Positions 18,634 to 26,630 of a stretch of DNA of 64,000 bases are shown here, piece after piece. The notes beneath the pieces are model-generated. The model ran no database searches, was not told the DNA's origin, and saw only the letters and a list, made by a program, of their open reading frames with translations. Source of the stretch: Oxalobacteraceae bacterium OTU3CINTB1 (GTDB lineage: Bacteria; Pseudomonadota; Gammaproteobacteria; Burkholderiales; Burkholderiaceae_D); NCBI GenBank assembly GCA_024123955.1, contig CP099652.1, positions 3,348,001-3,412,000 on the forward strand. Direction: 5' to 3'. Position 1 is the first letter of the stretch; each line of letters starts with the position of its first letter. Made by a program: the position numbers and the translations under genes.

Positions 18634-19612
18634 GATTCCTTTCGCCCTGCCGGGACTGTCGCGCTTCCGTGGCTACGGCCCGGTTTTGGCGCTGATCCTG
18701 CTGTGCATCGCTGGCGGCCTGCTGAACCCGGATTTCGCCACCGTCGAAAACATGATGAACGTGCTCACTCGCACCGCTTTCATCGGCATCATCGCGGTCG
18801 GCATGACCTTCGTCATCGTCTCCGGCGGCATCGACCTGTCCGTCGGCTCGATGGCGGCGCTGATCGCCGGCGCCATGATCATGGTGATGAACGCGGCCGC
18901 CGCTTCGGCGCAACCGCTCGACCCGGTGACGACCGTGATGCTGGGCTGCGCGCTGGCGTTGCTGATGGGCGGCGTGCTGGGCGGCGCCCACGGCTTGCTG
19001 GTCACGCGCGGACGCATCGAGCCGTTCATCGCCACGTTGGGCACGCTTGGCATCTTCCGCGCCACCTTGACCTACCTGTCCGACGGCGGCGCGCTGACCC
19101 TGGACAGCACCGTCTCCGATGTGTATAGCCCGGTCTACTATCAGAGCGTGCTGGGCGTGCCGATTCCGGTGCTGGTGTTCCTGTTGGTAGCCGTCGGCGG
19201 CGCGGTGATCTTGAACCGTACCGCCTTCGGCCAGCACGTGCAGGCCATCGGCTCCAACGAGCAGGTCGCCAGCTACGCCGCCATCCGCGTCGACAAGATC
19301 AAGGTGCTGACCTATTTGCTGCTGGGCGTGTGCGTGGCGATCGCCACCATCCTGTACGTGCCGCGCCTGGGCTCGGCCACGCCGACCACCGGCATCCTGT
19401 GGGAGCTAGAGGCGATCGCCGCCGTGGTCGTTGGCGGCACCTCGCTCAAGGGCGGATCGGGACGCATCATGGGCACCGTCATCGGCGCCATCCTGCTGTC
19501 GGTCATCGGCAATATCGTCAACCTGACCAGCATCATCAGCGTCCACCTGAACGCCGCCGTCCAGGGCGTGGTCATCATCACCGTCGCCTACATGCAGCGC
19601 GGCCGCCGTTAA
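18611..19612 (+). CDS. Sugar ABC transporter permease (CUT2/RbsC type)
   Basis: A 333-residue integral membrane protein of the RbsC/BPD_transp_2 family. About ten hydrophobic segments are visible, including [20 protein letters not shown] near residue 57 (the conserved [10 protein letters not shown] motif) and [20 protein letters not shown] near 275, where the ATPase-coupling loop lies. It forms the channel with the upstream ATPase. The start overlaps the ATPase gene, so expression is coupled. A run of eight T directly after the stop precedes the binding-protein gene. Confidence 0.92.
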
Positions 19613-19634
19613 TTTTTTTTGAATAGGGAACACA

Positions 19635-20585
19635 ATGATCACAATGAAACGCATCGTTGGCGCATGCCTGCTGGCAGTGACAGCTGGCTCGGCCATCTCC
19701 GCTGAAAAAGTCACGCTCGGCGTCGCGATCCCGACCGCGACCCACGGCTTCACCGGCGGCATCGTCTGGTGGGCCAACCAGGCCAAGAAGGAACTGGAGG
19801 CGGCCAACCCGACGCTCAAGGTCATCATCAAGACGGCCGCCAGCACGCCGGACCAAGCCAACCAGCTGCAGGACATGCTGGTGGTGAACAAGATCAACGC
19901 GCTGGTGATCTTCCCGCTGGAGTCGGCCTCGCTGACGCAGCCGGTGACCCAACTGAAAAACAAGGGCGTGTATGTCACCGTGGTCGATCGCGGCCTGACC
20001 AATCCGGCGGCGCAGAACGCTTATGTGGCGGGCGATAACACCGCCTTCGGCAAACTGCCGGCCGAATACCTGGCCAAGAAACTGGGCGGCAAGGGCAATA
20101 TCGTCATCCTGCGCGGCATGCCCAGCACCCTGGACAACGAGCGGGTGGACGCGTTCAACGCCGCGTTGAAAGCCAATCCCGGCATCAAGGTGCTCGACAC
20201 CAAATACGGCAACTGGAACCGCGACGACGCCTTCAAGGTCATGCAAGATTACCTGACCCGCTTCAAGCAGATCGACGCCGTCTGGGCGGCCGACGACGAC
20301 ATGGCCATCGGCGTGGTCAAAGCCATCGAGCAAGCCAAGCGCACCGACATCAAGGAAGTGTTCGGCGGCGCCGGCGCCAAGACCGCCGTCAAGAAAATCA
20401 TCGATGGCGACAAGCTGATCCAGGCCAACGTCTCGTATTCGCCGAAGTTCATCTACGACGCCATCAAGATGACCGCCACCGCGCGCCTCAAAGGCGAAGC
20501 CTTGCCGGCCAAGACCGTCATTCCATCGGTACTGATCACGCGTGAGAACGCCAAGCAGTTCTATTTCGCCGATTCGCCGTACTAA
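19635..20585 (+). CDS. Sugar ABC transporter substrate-binding protein (CUT2 type)
   Basis: This 316-residue periplasmic binding protein of the ribose/galactose type has a signal peptide ending around AGSAISA. Its mature start is EKVTLGVAIPTATHGFTGGI. NKINALVIFPLESASLTQP and VVDRGLTNPAAQNAYVAGDN match the sugar-contact regions of the family, with the hinge near VWAADDDMAIGVVKAIEQAK. It delivers the substrate to the adjacent permease. The ligand is probably a monosaccharide or cyclitol; the operon enzymes suggest an oxidisable sugar. AGGGAA four bases upstream favours the ATG at 19635 over that at 19644. Confidence 0.92.
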   Translation: MITMKRIVGACLLAVTAGSAISAEKVTLGVAIPTATHGFTGGIVWWANQAKKELEAANPTLKVIIKTAASTPDQANQLQDMLVVNKINALVIFPLESASLTQPVTQLKNKGVYVTVVDRGLTNPAAQNAYVAGDNTAFGKLPAEYLAKKLGGKGNIVILRGMPSTLDNERVDAFNAALKANPGIKVLDTKYGNWNRDDAFKVMQDYLTRFKQIDAVWAADDDMAIGVVKAIEQAKRTDIKEVFGGAGAKTAVKKIIDGDKLIQANVSYSPKFIYDAIKMTATARLKGEALPAKTVIPSVLITRENAKQFYFADSPY

Positions 20586-20598
20586 GTAGGAGTTCAGC

Positions 20599-21654
20599 AT
20601 GAAAACCATCAAGGGGCCGGCCATCTTCCTGGCGCAGTTCATGGGCGATGACGTCCCGTTCGACAGCCTCGAGAACCTGGCCGGCTGGGCGTCCGGCTTA
20701 GGCTACAAAGCCATCCAGCTGCCGTGCGATCCGCGCCTGTTCGACCTGGAGCAGGCCGCCGACAGCCAGGATTATTGCGATGGCGTCGTCGCTCTGCTGG
20801 CCTCGCACGGCTTGCAGATCTCCGAGCTGTCGACCCATTTGCAGGGTCAACTGGTCGCCGTTCACCCGGCTTACGACGCGCTGTTCGACGGCTTCGCGCC
20901 GGCGCATGTGCGGGGCGATCCGGTCGCGCGCCAGGCCTGGGCGGTCGACCAGTTGCTGCGCGCCGCGCGCGCGTCGAAGCGGCTGGGCCTGGCGGCCCAC
21001 GTCAGCTTTTCCGGCGCCCTGGCCTGGCCCTACCTGTATCCGTGGCCGCAGCGCCCGGCCGGATTGGTCGAGGAGGCGTTCGCCGAGCTGGGCCGCCGCT
21101 GGCTGCCGATCCTTAACGCCTTCGAGGATGCCGGTGTCGACATCTGCTACGAGCTGCATCCCGGAGAAGATTTGCACGACGGCGTGACCTTCGAGCGCTT
21201 CCTCGACGCGGTGGGCGGCCACAAGCGCGCCAACATCCTGTACGACCCCAGCCACTTCGTGCTGCAACAGCTGGACTACCTGGCCTTCATCGACATCTAC
21301 CACGAGCGGATCAAGGCCTTCCACGTCAAGGACGCCGAGTTCCGTCCCAACGGGCGCCAGGGGGTGTACGGCAGCTATCTGGGTTGGCAGGAGCGGGCAG
21401 GGCGCTTCCGCTCGCTGGGAGACGGCCAGATCGACTTCAAGGCGATCTTCTCGAAGATGGCGCAATACGATTATCCTGGCTGGGCGGTGTTGGAATGGGA
21501 ATGCGCGCTCAAGCATCCCGAGGACGGCGCGCGCGAAGGCGCGGACTTTATCCGCAGCCACATCATCCGTGTGGCTAGCCGGGCGTTTGACGATTTCGCC
21601 GGCAGCGGCGCGGACCTGCAACAGGTGCGCGCGCTGATGGGACTGGAGAATTGA
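20599..21654 (+). CDS. Cytoplasmic sugar phosphate isomerase/epimerase family protein
   Basis: A 351-residue TIM-barrel protein without a signal peptide. Metal-ligand motifs in order are CYELHPGEDLHDG near residue 185, YDPSHFVLQ near 215, FHVKDAEF near 240, and the late glutamate in WAVLEWECA. This set fits AP endonuclease family 2 isomerases, which move keto groups or epimerise sugars and inositols. Its position next to the Gfo/Idh/MocA gene suggests the pair rearranges and then reduces, or oxidises, the imported keto-sugar. The downstream gene starts one base after its stop. Confidence 0.88.
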   Translation: MKTIKGPAIFLAQFMGDDVPFDSLENLAGWASGLGYKAIQLPCDPRLFDLEQAADSQDYCDGVVALLASHGLQISELSTHLQGQLVAVHPAYDALFDGFAPAHVRGDPVARQAWAVDQLLRAARASKRLGLAAHVSFSGALAWPYLYPWPQRPAGLVEEAFAELGRRWLPILNAFEDAGVDICYELHPGEDLHDGVTFERFLDAVGGHKRANILYDPSHFVLQQLDYLAFIDIYHERIKAFHVKDAEFRPNGRQGVYGSYLGWQERAGRFRSLGDGQIDFKAIFSKMAQYDYPGWAVLEWECALKHPEDGAREGADFIRSHIIRVASRAFDDFAGSGADLQQVRALMGLEN

Positions 21655-21655
21655 T

Positions 21656-22813
21656 ATGAGTGTGCAACGACGACTTCGGCTCGGCATGGTGGGCGGCGGC
21701 GACGGCGCCTTTATCGGCGCGGTGCACCGCATCGCCGGCCGGCTGGACGACTGCTACGAACTGGTGGCGGCCAACCTGTCCAGCAATCCGGAAAAAGCTG
21801 CGGCCAGCGCCGCCGGCCTGCGGCTCGGCTCGGCGCGCAGCTACGCGGACTACAAGGAGATGGCGCGGGCCGAAGCGGCGCGGCCGGACGGTATCGACGC
21901 GGTCGCCATCGTCACGCCGAACTATCTGCATGCGCCGATGGCGACGGCCTTCCTGGAGGCGGGCATCCACGTCATTTGCGACAAGCCGCTGGCGATTTCA
22001 CTTGCCGAAGGCGAGGCGCTGGCCGCGTTGGCGCGTGAACGCAACAAAATCTTCGCGCTGACCCACGTCTACGCCGGCTATCCGATGGTGCGGCACGCGC
22101 GCGCCATGGTCGCGGCCGGCGAGATCGGCGAGATCCGGCTGGTGCACGTGGAATACCCTCAGGACTGGCTGGCCGATGCAACCAACCAGAGCGAGGACTA
22201 CCAGCGCAACAACTGGCACAACGATCCGCTGCGCGCCGGTCCGAACGGCTGCCTGGGCGATATCGGCAGCCATGCCTATCACCTGGCCGGCTATGTCAGC
22301 GGCATGCTGCCGAACGAGATCCTCGCCGAGCTGCACGCATTCACGCCCGGACGCAAGCTGGACGACCACGTGCAGGTTATGCTGCGCTACGCCAACGGCG
22401 CGCGCGGCATGCTGTGGAGCAGCCAGATGGCGACCGGCTGCGAGAACGGTCTGCGTCTGCGCGTGTATGGCACCAAGGCCAGCCTCAGCTTCGAGCAGGA
22501 GAACCCGAACGAACTGTTGCTCACGCCGCAGGGCGGTTGCGCCCAGCGCCTGACGCGCGGACGGGTGCGCAGCGCGGCAGCCGATGCGGCGACCCGCGTG
22601 CCGTCCGGTCATCCGGAAGGCTATCTGGAAGCGTTCGCGCAGCTGTATCGCGACGCTGCGGCGCAAATCCATGCAATCGATGCCGGGCAGCCCATTCCCG
22701 AGCTAACTCAGGGCATGCCAGATGTCGGCGACGGCGTGGCCGGCCTCAAGTTCATGGACGCGGCGATGGAAAGCAGCCGGCAGGGTTCGCGCTGGATCAG
22801 AATCTCAGATTAG
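21656..22813 (+). CDS. Gfo/Idh/MocA family oxidoreductase
   Basis: This 385-residue NAD(P)-dependent sugar oxidoreductase has an N-terminal Rossmann domain (LGMVGGGDGAFIGAVHR at about residues 9-25). The cofactor-loop lysine is in CDKPLAISLAEG near 107, and the catalytic aspartate/histidine motif is GCLGDIGSHAYHLAGYV near 200. The C-terminal domain is an alpha/beta sheet. Family members interconvert hydroxyl and keto groups of sugars, inositols and 3-keto-glycosides. It is the last gene of the operon; a hairpin-prone sequence follows. Confidence 0.9.
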   Translation: MSVQRRLRLGMVGGGDGAFIGAVHRIAGRLDDCYELVAANLSSNPEKAAASAAGLRLGSARSYADYKEMARAEAARPDGIDAVAIVTPNYLHAPMATAFLEAGIHVICDKPLAISLAEGEALAALARERNKIFALTHVYAGYPMVRHARAMVAAGEIGEIRLVHVEYPQDWLADATNQSEDYQRNNWHNDPLRAGPNGCLGDIGSHAYHLAGYVSGMLPNEILAELHAFTPGRKLDDHVQVMLRYANGARGMLWSSQMATGCENGLRLRVYGTKASLSFEQENPNELLLTPQGGCAQRLTRGRVRSAAADAATRVPSGHPEGYLEAFAQLYRDAAAQIHAIDAGQPIPELTQGMPDVGDGVAGLKFMDAAMESSRQGSRWIRISD

Positions 22814-22822
22814 TGGCGGTGA

Positions 22823-22841
22823 CACAGCCGGCTGTGGCCGG
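22823..22841 (+). terminator. GC-rich hairpin after the sugar operon
   Basis: CACAGCCGGCTGTG (22823-22836) is a perfect palindrome, overlapping CCGGC-TGTG-GCCGG (22828-22841). Either could form a stem 10 to 15 bases after the last stop. No T-run follows, so the terminator call is tentative. Confidence 0.35.
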
Positions 22842-22908
22842 CGATTACCATGCGTCTGTCATATGTCTCTTTTCGTGATTGGCTTGGTTCCCGCTGCGCC
22901 TGAATACC

Positions 22909-22935
22909 TTGCGATGTAATGAAAACGTATATACT
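22909..22935 (+). promoter_or_regulatory. Candidate promoter/operator of the RHH-ParE pair
   Basis: TTGCGA (22909-22914) and TATACT (22930-22935) could serve as -35 and -10 with 15-base spacing. The -10 is overlapped by the palindrome GTATATAC (22927-22934), a likely site for the ribbon-helix-helix antitoxin. Confidence 0.35.
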
Positions 22936-22965
22936 TAGTTCATACATTTAGTGGGGAGTCGACTT

Positions 22966-23244
22966 ATGGCAAAGGAAGCTGTCTTTACGATGAAGCTTGA
23001 GCCGGAACTACGCGCCGACTTCATGGCCGAGGCGGAGGCCGCCCACCGGCCTGCCTCGCAAATTCTGCGCGAGCTGATGCGGGACTTTGTCCAACGTCAG
23101 CGGGAGGCGAGGGAATATGACGAGTTCTTGCAGCGCAAGGTTGATGCGGGGCGCCAATCGATGCGCGCAGGTGTGGGACATTCCAACGACGAGGTTGAGG
23201 CGATGTTCGCCGCTCGGCGCGCACGCGGCAAGAGCCAGGTGTGA
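22966..23244 (+). CDS. Ribbon-helix-helix antitoxin (ParD/CopG-like)
   Basis: A 92-residue protein. The N-terminal strand KEAVFTMKLEPELRADFMAEA, then two helices with RPASQILRELMRDFV, fits the ribbon-helix-helix fold. The C-terminal half (MRAGVGHSNDEVEAMFAARRA) is the charged toxin-binding tail, with the SNDEVEA motif typical of antitoxins paired with RelE/ParE toxins. GGGGAG lies seven bases before the ATG at 22966. It overlaps the toxin gene by four bases (GTGA) and should neutralise it and autoregulate the operon. Confidence 0.85.
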   Translation: MAKEAVFTMKLEPELRADFMAEAEAAHRPASQILRELMRDFVQRQREAREYDEFLQRKVDAGRQSMRAGVGHSNDEVEAMFAARRARGKSQV

Positions 23245-23525
23245 ATGTCGTTTGGACTCCCGAAGCGCTGCAGGATCGCGCTGATATTTGGGATTACATT
23301 GCGGCAGACAATCTACGCGCCGCCATCCATATGGATGAACTTTTCAGTGTTGCTGCTGGCAGGTTTGCCGATCACCCGGAGCTGGGACGGCCGGGAAAGA
23401 TCCAAGGAACGCGGCAGCTGGTGCCGCACGAAAGCTACTGCCTCGTTTATGAAATCAATGGCGAAACTGTGTGGGTGCTGGCTTTGGTCCACACTGCGCG
23501 TCAATGGCCATTGATCCGTGATTGA
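23241..23525 (+). CDS. RelE/ParE family toxin
   Basis: This 94-residue protein starts with GTG inside the antitoxin stop. MNVVWTPEALQDRADIWDYI is the typical ParE start. HPELGRPGKIQGTRQLVPH followed by YCLVYEINGETVWVLALVHTARQWP covers the conserved central arginine and the final strand pair. ParE-type toxins inhibit gyrase whereas RelE types cleave mRNA; the sequence looks more like ParE. The lower GC of this two-gene block suggests acquisition. Confidence 0.87.
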   Translation: MNVVWTPEALQDRADIWDYIAADNLRAAIHMDELFSVAAGRFADHPELGRPGKIQGTRQLVPHESYCLVYEINGETVWVLALVHTARQWPLIRD

Positions 23526-23556
23526 TTCCCCCCTGGGACAGCGCAACGCCGGTTCG

Positions 23557-26484
23557 CTAGAACTTCACCGACACCGGTTTGCCCGCATAGGTGATCGACT
23601 TGGTGGCGTCGGCCGGTTTGATCGCGGTGGCGTTCTTCGGGCTCACCAACACAATATTCAGTTTGCGCGTCTTGACCAGGCCGTTATAGTTGCCTTTGCG
23701 GGCGCCGACGGTGAGCGATTTGGCGGCGTCGTTCCAGGTCAGGTCGTAAGTCGCGTAACGTCCCTTTTCGTAATCGTAGGTTTCGTTGTCGTCCTCGTAG
23801 ACGGTGAATTTGCCGTCGGCGCCGGGATAGACGCGGATCTCGTACGGCGCGTCCGGACGCTCGGTCGCGTATTGCACCACCGGTCCCATCGGCACGATCG
23901 ACCCGGCGCGCACGTACAGCGGGAACACATCGAGCGGCACGTCCTTGCCAACCGTCTTGCCGCCGGCAAAACGTTCATGCGTCCAGAAGTCGTACCAGTC
24001 GGCGCCGGCGGGCAGGTAGGTTTGCATTAGGGTGTCCGGCTTGCCGCTATCCTTGGCCGCGCTGGCGATTTGCGACGGTGTGCGCCACACCAGCCGCAGG
24101 TTGCGCTCGTTGCCGCCCTGGAAGTACTCCAAGGTGACCGGCAGGCTTTGACCCTGTTTCAACGTGACCTTGGTCCCTGCGTAGCGCTTGCCGCCATTCT
24201 TCCAGTCCTCGGCGGCGAGCTTGCCGTCCAAGAACAGGCGGAAGCCGTCGTCGCCCTCCAGTCCCAGTTCGTACTCGCCGTCTTCCGGCGCCACGATGGA
24301 CCCGTTCCAGCGGGCCGAGAAGTTGTCCAGGCTGGTGAGCCCGCCCGGGATATCCGCCAGTGGTGGCCCCGGCCATTGGAAGTCGATGGTGGCGTCGACG
24401 GTCTTGCCCTTGGGCGTTTCGAAGGCGGTCCCTTCGAAGTACTGTCCGGCCAGTCCGGGCTTGCCGTCGGCGGTGCGCAGGGCGCTGGCCGGAATGGTGG
24501 CCGGCGGAGGTGGCTGGAAACGGTACATCTGGCGCGTGACCGGATGGACCAGGAACGACGGCCCGAACTGGAAGGCGTCGTTGATGCTGCGCACACCCTT
24601 GTCATCGGGGAAGTCCATCGGCAGCGGGCGCATCATCGTGTAGCCGTCGTGGGTCACTTTCCAGCTCAGGCTGTAGATGTAGGGCAGCAGCCGGTAGCGC
24701 AGGTGGACGGCGTCGCGCAGCGACTTGTACATCTCCGGATCGGATTGCTTGAACAGATAGGGCTCGCGCTCGATGTCGGTGCCGTGGATGCGCATCAGCG
24801 GATTGAAGGCAGCGTATTGCAGCCAGCGCGCGTACAGCTCGCGGTACGAGGCGTTCTTTTCACCGCCCGGGAATCCGCTGACGAAGAAGCCGCCGGTGTC
24901 CTGGGTCCAGTACGGGTTGCCGGTGACGGTGACGTTGACGCCGCCGTTGATCTGTTCCTGCAAGGTTTTCCAGCTGGCGCGCGTGTCGCCGGACCACGAG
25001 GTGGCGGCGGTCCGTTGCGCGCCGGCCCAGGCCGAGCGCGTCAAGGTCATGGCGCGCTGGTTGCTGGTGGCACGCTGGCCTTCGTACGTGCCCAGGGTGG
25101 TCATCAGCGAATAGGGATTGAGGTAGCGGGTGAAATCGCCCATGGCGTTGTTGCCGAGACCCTTGATGTCACGCTCGGTTTCGCCGGCGTCGTGGACGGC
25201 CGTGCCGACTTCCACCTCGGTGCCGTCCATCCACAGCGCGTCGACGCCGACGTCGAGCAAGCCCTTCTTGACGTGCTTGAAGTAGATCTTGCGGCCCTCG
25301 GGGCTGAAGGCGTCGTAGATGCGCGCCTTCTTGGAAATCCAGTGCAGCGGTTCGAAGCGCAGGCCCTTCTGGTCGAGTTCCTTGGCCAGCGCGGTGTCGT
25401 TGCCGATCGACGGCCAGATCGACACCATCAGCTTGAGGTTCATGTCGTGGATCGCCTTGGTCATGCCCTTCGGATCGGGGAAGCGCTCGGGATTCCAGAT
25501 CATGCCGCTCCAGGTGCCGTCCTTGTCGCTGCCCCAGTACTGCCAGTCCTGCACGATGTAGTCGAGCGGGAACTGCTCCTTGCGGAAGGTTTGCGCCACC
25601 TCCAGCAGGCGCGCCTGCGTCTGGTAGCGCTCCTTGCTCATGAACAGACCGAAGGCCTGCTTCGCGTACATCGGCGCCGCGCCGGTGAGGTCGCGGTAGC
25701 CGGCGACGACCTCGTCCAGCGTGCCGCCGCCCATGAAGTAATAGTCGACGCCGCCCGGCGCGCTCTCCGCCCACAGCGTGGCGCCTTCGGGCGTGTCCTT
25801 GAAGCGCATCTTCGAATAGGTGTCCCACAGGATGCCGTAGCGCTCCGACGACATCATGACCGGGATGACGATGCCGACGTTGGTCTGTACCAGCAGCAAT
25901 TCCTTGTTGCGGCGATTGAGTTCGCCCTGGCCCACGAAGCCGAAGCCGTAAATGCCTTCATCCGGCTTGAGCGTGAGGGTGTTTTGGGCCTCATAAGTCG
26001 GTGCGCCGGAGATGTCGATTTTTTTCAGGGTCTGCGGCGCGGCCTGGTTTTCCCGCGTGTAGACCTTGCCCCTGGCGTCCTTGAAGGTAAGGGCGCCGCT
26101 CGATTTGTCGATGACGATGTGCAGCAGTTTGCTTTCCAGGGTCAAGGTGTCGGCGTTGTCGCGCGTCTTGAAGGCGACGGCGGCCGGCTTGCCGGTGACG
26201 ACGATGCTCGGATGGCGCCAGAAATTCCCGGCCAGCGTGGTGTTGACGCGCACCGTCGCCGGGCCGTAGAAGATCACGTTTTTGGTCATGCCGCCGACGC
26301 GGACCTGCACACCGTGTTCGATCTGCGAATACGAAAACGCCGGTGAAGGTGCGCCAGCCGCGACCGGTATCATGTGGCCGTTGGCGTCGAGGCCGACGGG
26401 TGGTTTCTCGTCCGCGTTGGCGTAGGCGTTTGCGGCGAGAATGGCGAGTAGCGTCAATGCCGCTGGCGCGGTAGGTCGGTTCAT
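23557..26484 (-). CDS. GH31 alpha-xylosidase/alpha-glucosidase with PA14 domain
   Basis: A 975-residue secreted enzyme with a signal peptide (cleavage near ANAYA). The N-terminal beta-sandwich spans about residues 40-240. The (beta/alpha)8 barrel has the nucleophile in LWMDGTEVEVG (D420) and the acid/base in SWSGDTRASW (D500). A PA14 domain lies at about 670-810 (GLAGQYFEG, APEDGEYELGLEGDDGFRLF), and C-terminal beta domains follow. The MDGTE form of the nucleophile motif is common among xyloglucan-type alpha-xylosidases, so release of xylose from xyloglucan oligosaccharides is likely; alpha-glucosidase activity is possible. GGGGAG upstream supports the start. It lies downstream of the TonB receptor gene on the same strand. 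Confidence 0.87.
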   Translation of the reverse strand: MNRPTAPAALTLLAILAANAYANADEKPPVGLDANGHMIPVAAGAPSPAFSYSQIEHGVQVRVGGMTKNVIFYGPATVRVNTTLAGNFWRHPSIVVTGKPAAVAFKTRDNADTLTLESKLLHIVIDKSSGALTFKDARGKVYTRENQAAPQTLKKIDISGAPTYEAQNTLTLKPDEGIYGFGFVGQGELNRRNKELLLVQTNVGIVIPVMMSSERYGILWDTYSKMRFKDTPEGATLWAESAPGGVDYYFMGGGTLDEVVAGYRDLTGAAPMYAKQAFGLFMSKERYQTQARLLEVAQTFRKEQFPLDYIVQDWQYWGSDKDGTWSGMIWNPERFPDPKGMTKAIHDMNLKLMVSIWPSIGNDTALAKELDQKGLRFEPLHWISKKARIYDAFSPEGRKIYFKHVKKGLLDVGVDALWMDGTEVEVGTAVHDAGETERDIKGLGNNAMGDFTRYLNPYSLMTTLGTYEGQRATSNQRAMTLTRSAWAGAQRTAATSWSGDTRASWKTLQEQINGGVNVTVTGNPYWTQDTGGFFVSGFPGGEKNASYRELYARWLQYAAFNPLMRIHGTDIEREPYLFKQSDPEMYKSLRDAVHLRYRLLPYIYSLSWKVTHDGYTMMRPLPMDFPDDKGVRSINDAFQFGPSFLVHPVTRQMYRFQPPPPATIPASALRTADGKPGLAGQYFEGTAFETPKGKTVDATIDFQWPGPPLADIPGGLTSLDNFSARWNGSIVAPEDGEYELGLEGDDGFRLFLDGKLAAEDWKNGGKRYAGTKVTLKQGQSLPVTLEYFQGGNERNLRLVWRTPSQIASAAKDSGKPDTLMQTYLPAGADWYDFWTHERFAGGKTVGKDVPLDVFPLYVRAGSIVPMGPVVQYATERPDAPYEIRVYPGADGKFTVYEDDNETYDYEKGRYATYDLTWNDAAKSLTVGARKGNYNGLVKTRKLNIVLVSPKNATAIKPADATKSITYAGKPVSVKF

Positions 26485-26630
26485 GTGGATTTGTCTCCCC
26501 TGCTCGGTGGATGGTCTGGCTCTTGTACGCGGCCAGGATAAGACTCGAAACTAGCAGAGGAGCTCGACAGGCGCCAATTCCAAATTTCGCGCTGTCGATA
26601 GCAAAATCGGTATCAGTCCGTGTTGGACGA

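Noticed and set aside
19613..19620. Run of eight T after the permease gene considered as an intrinsic terminator inside the sugar operon
   Set aside because: No convincing GC-rich hairpin directly precedes it and the binding-protein gene follows in the same operon; at most an attenuator.
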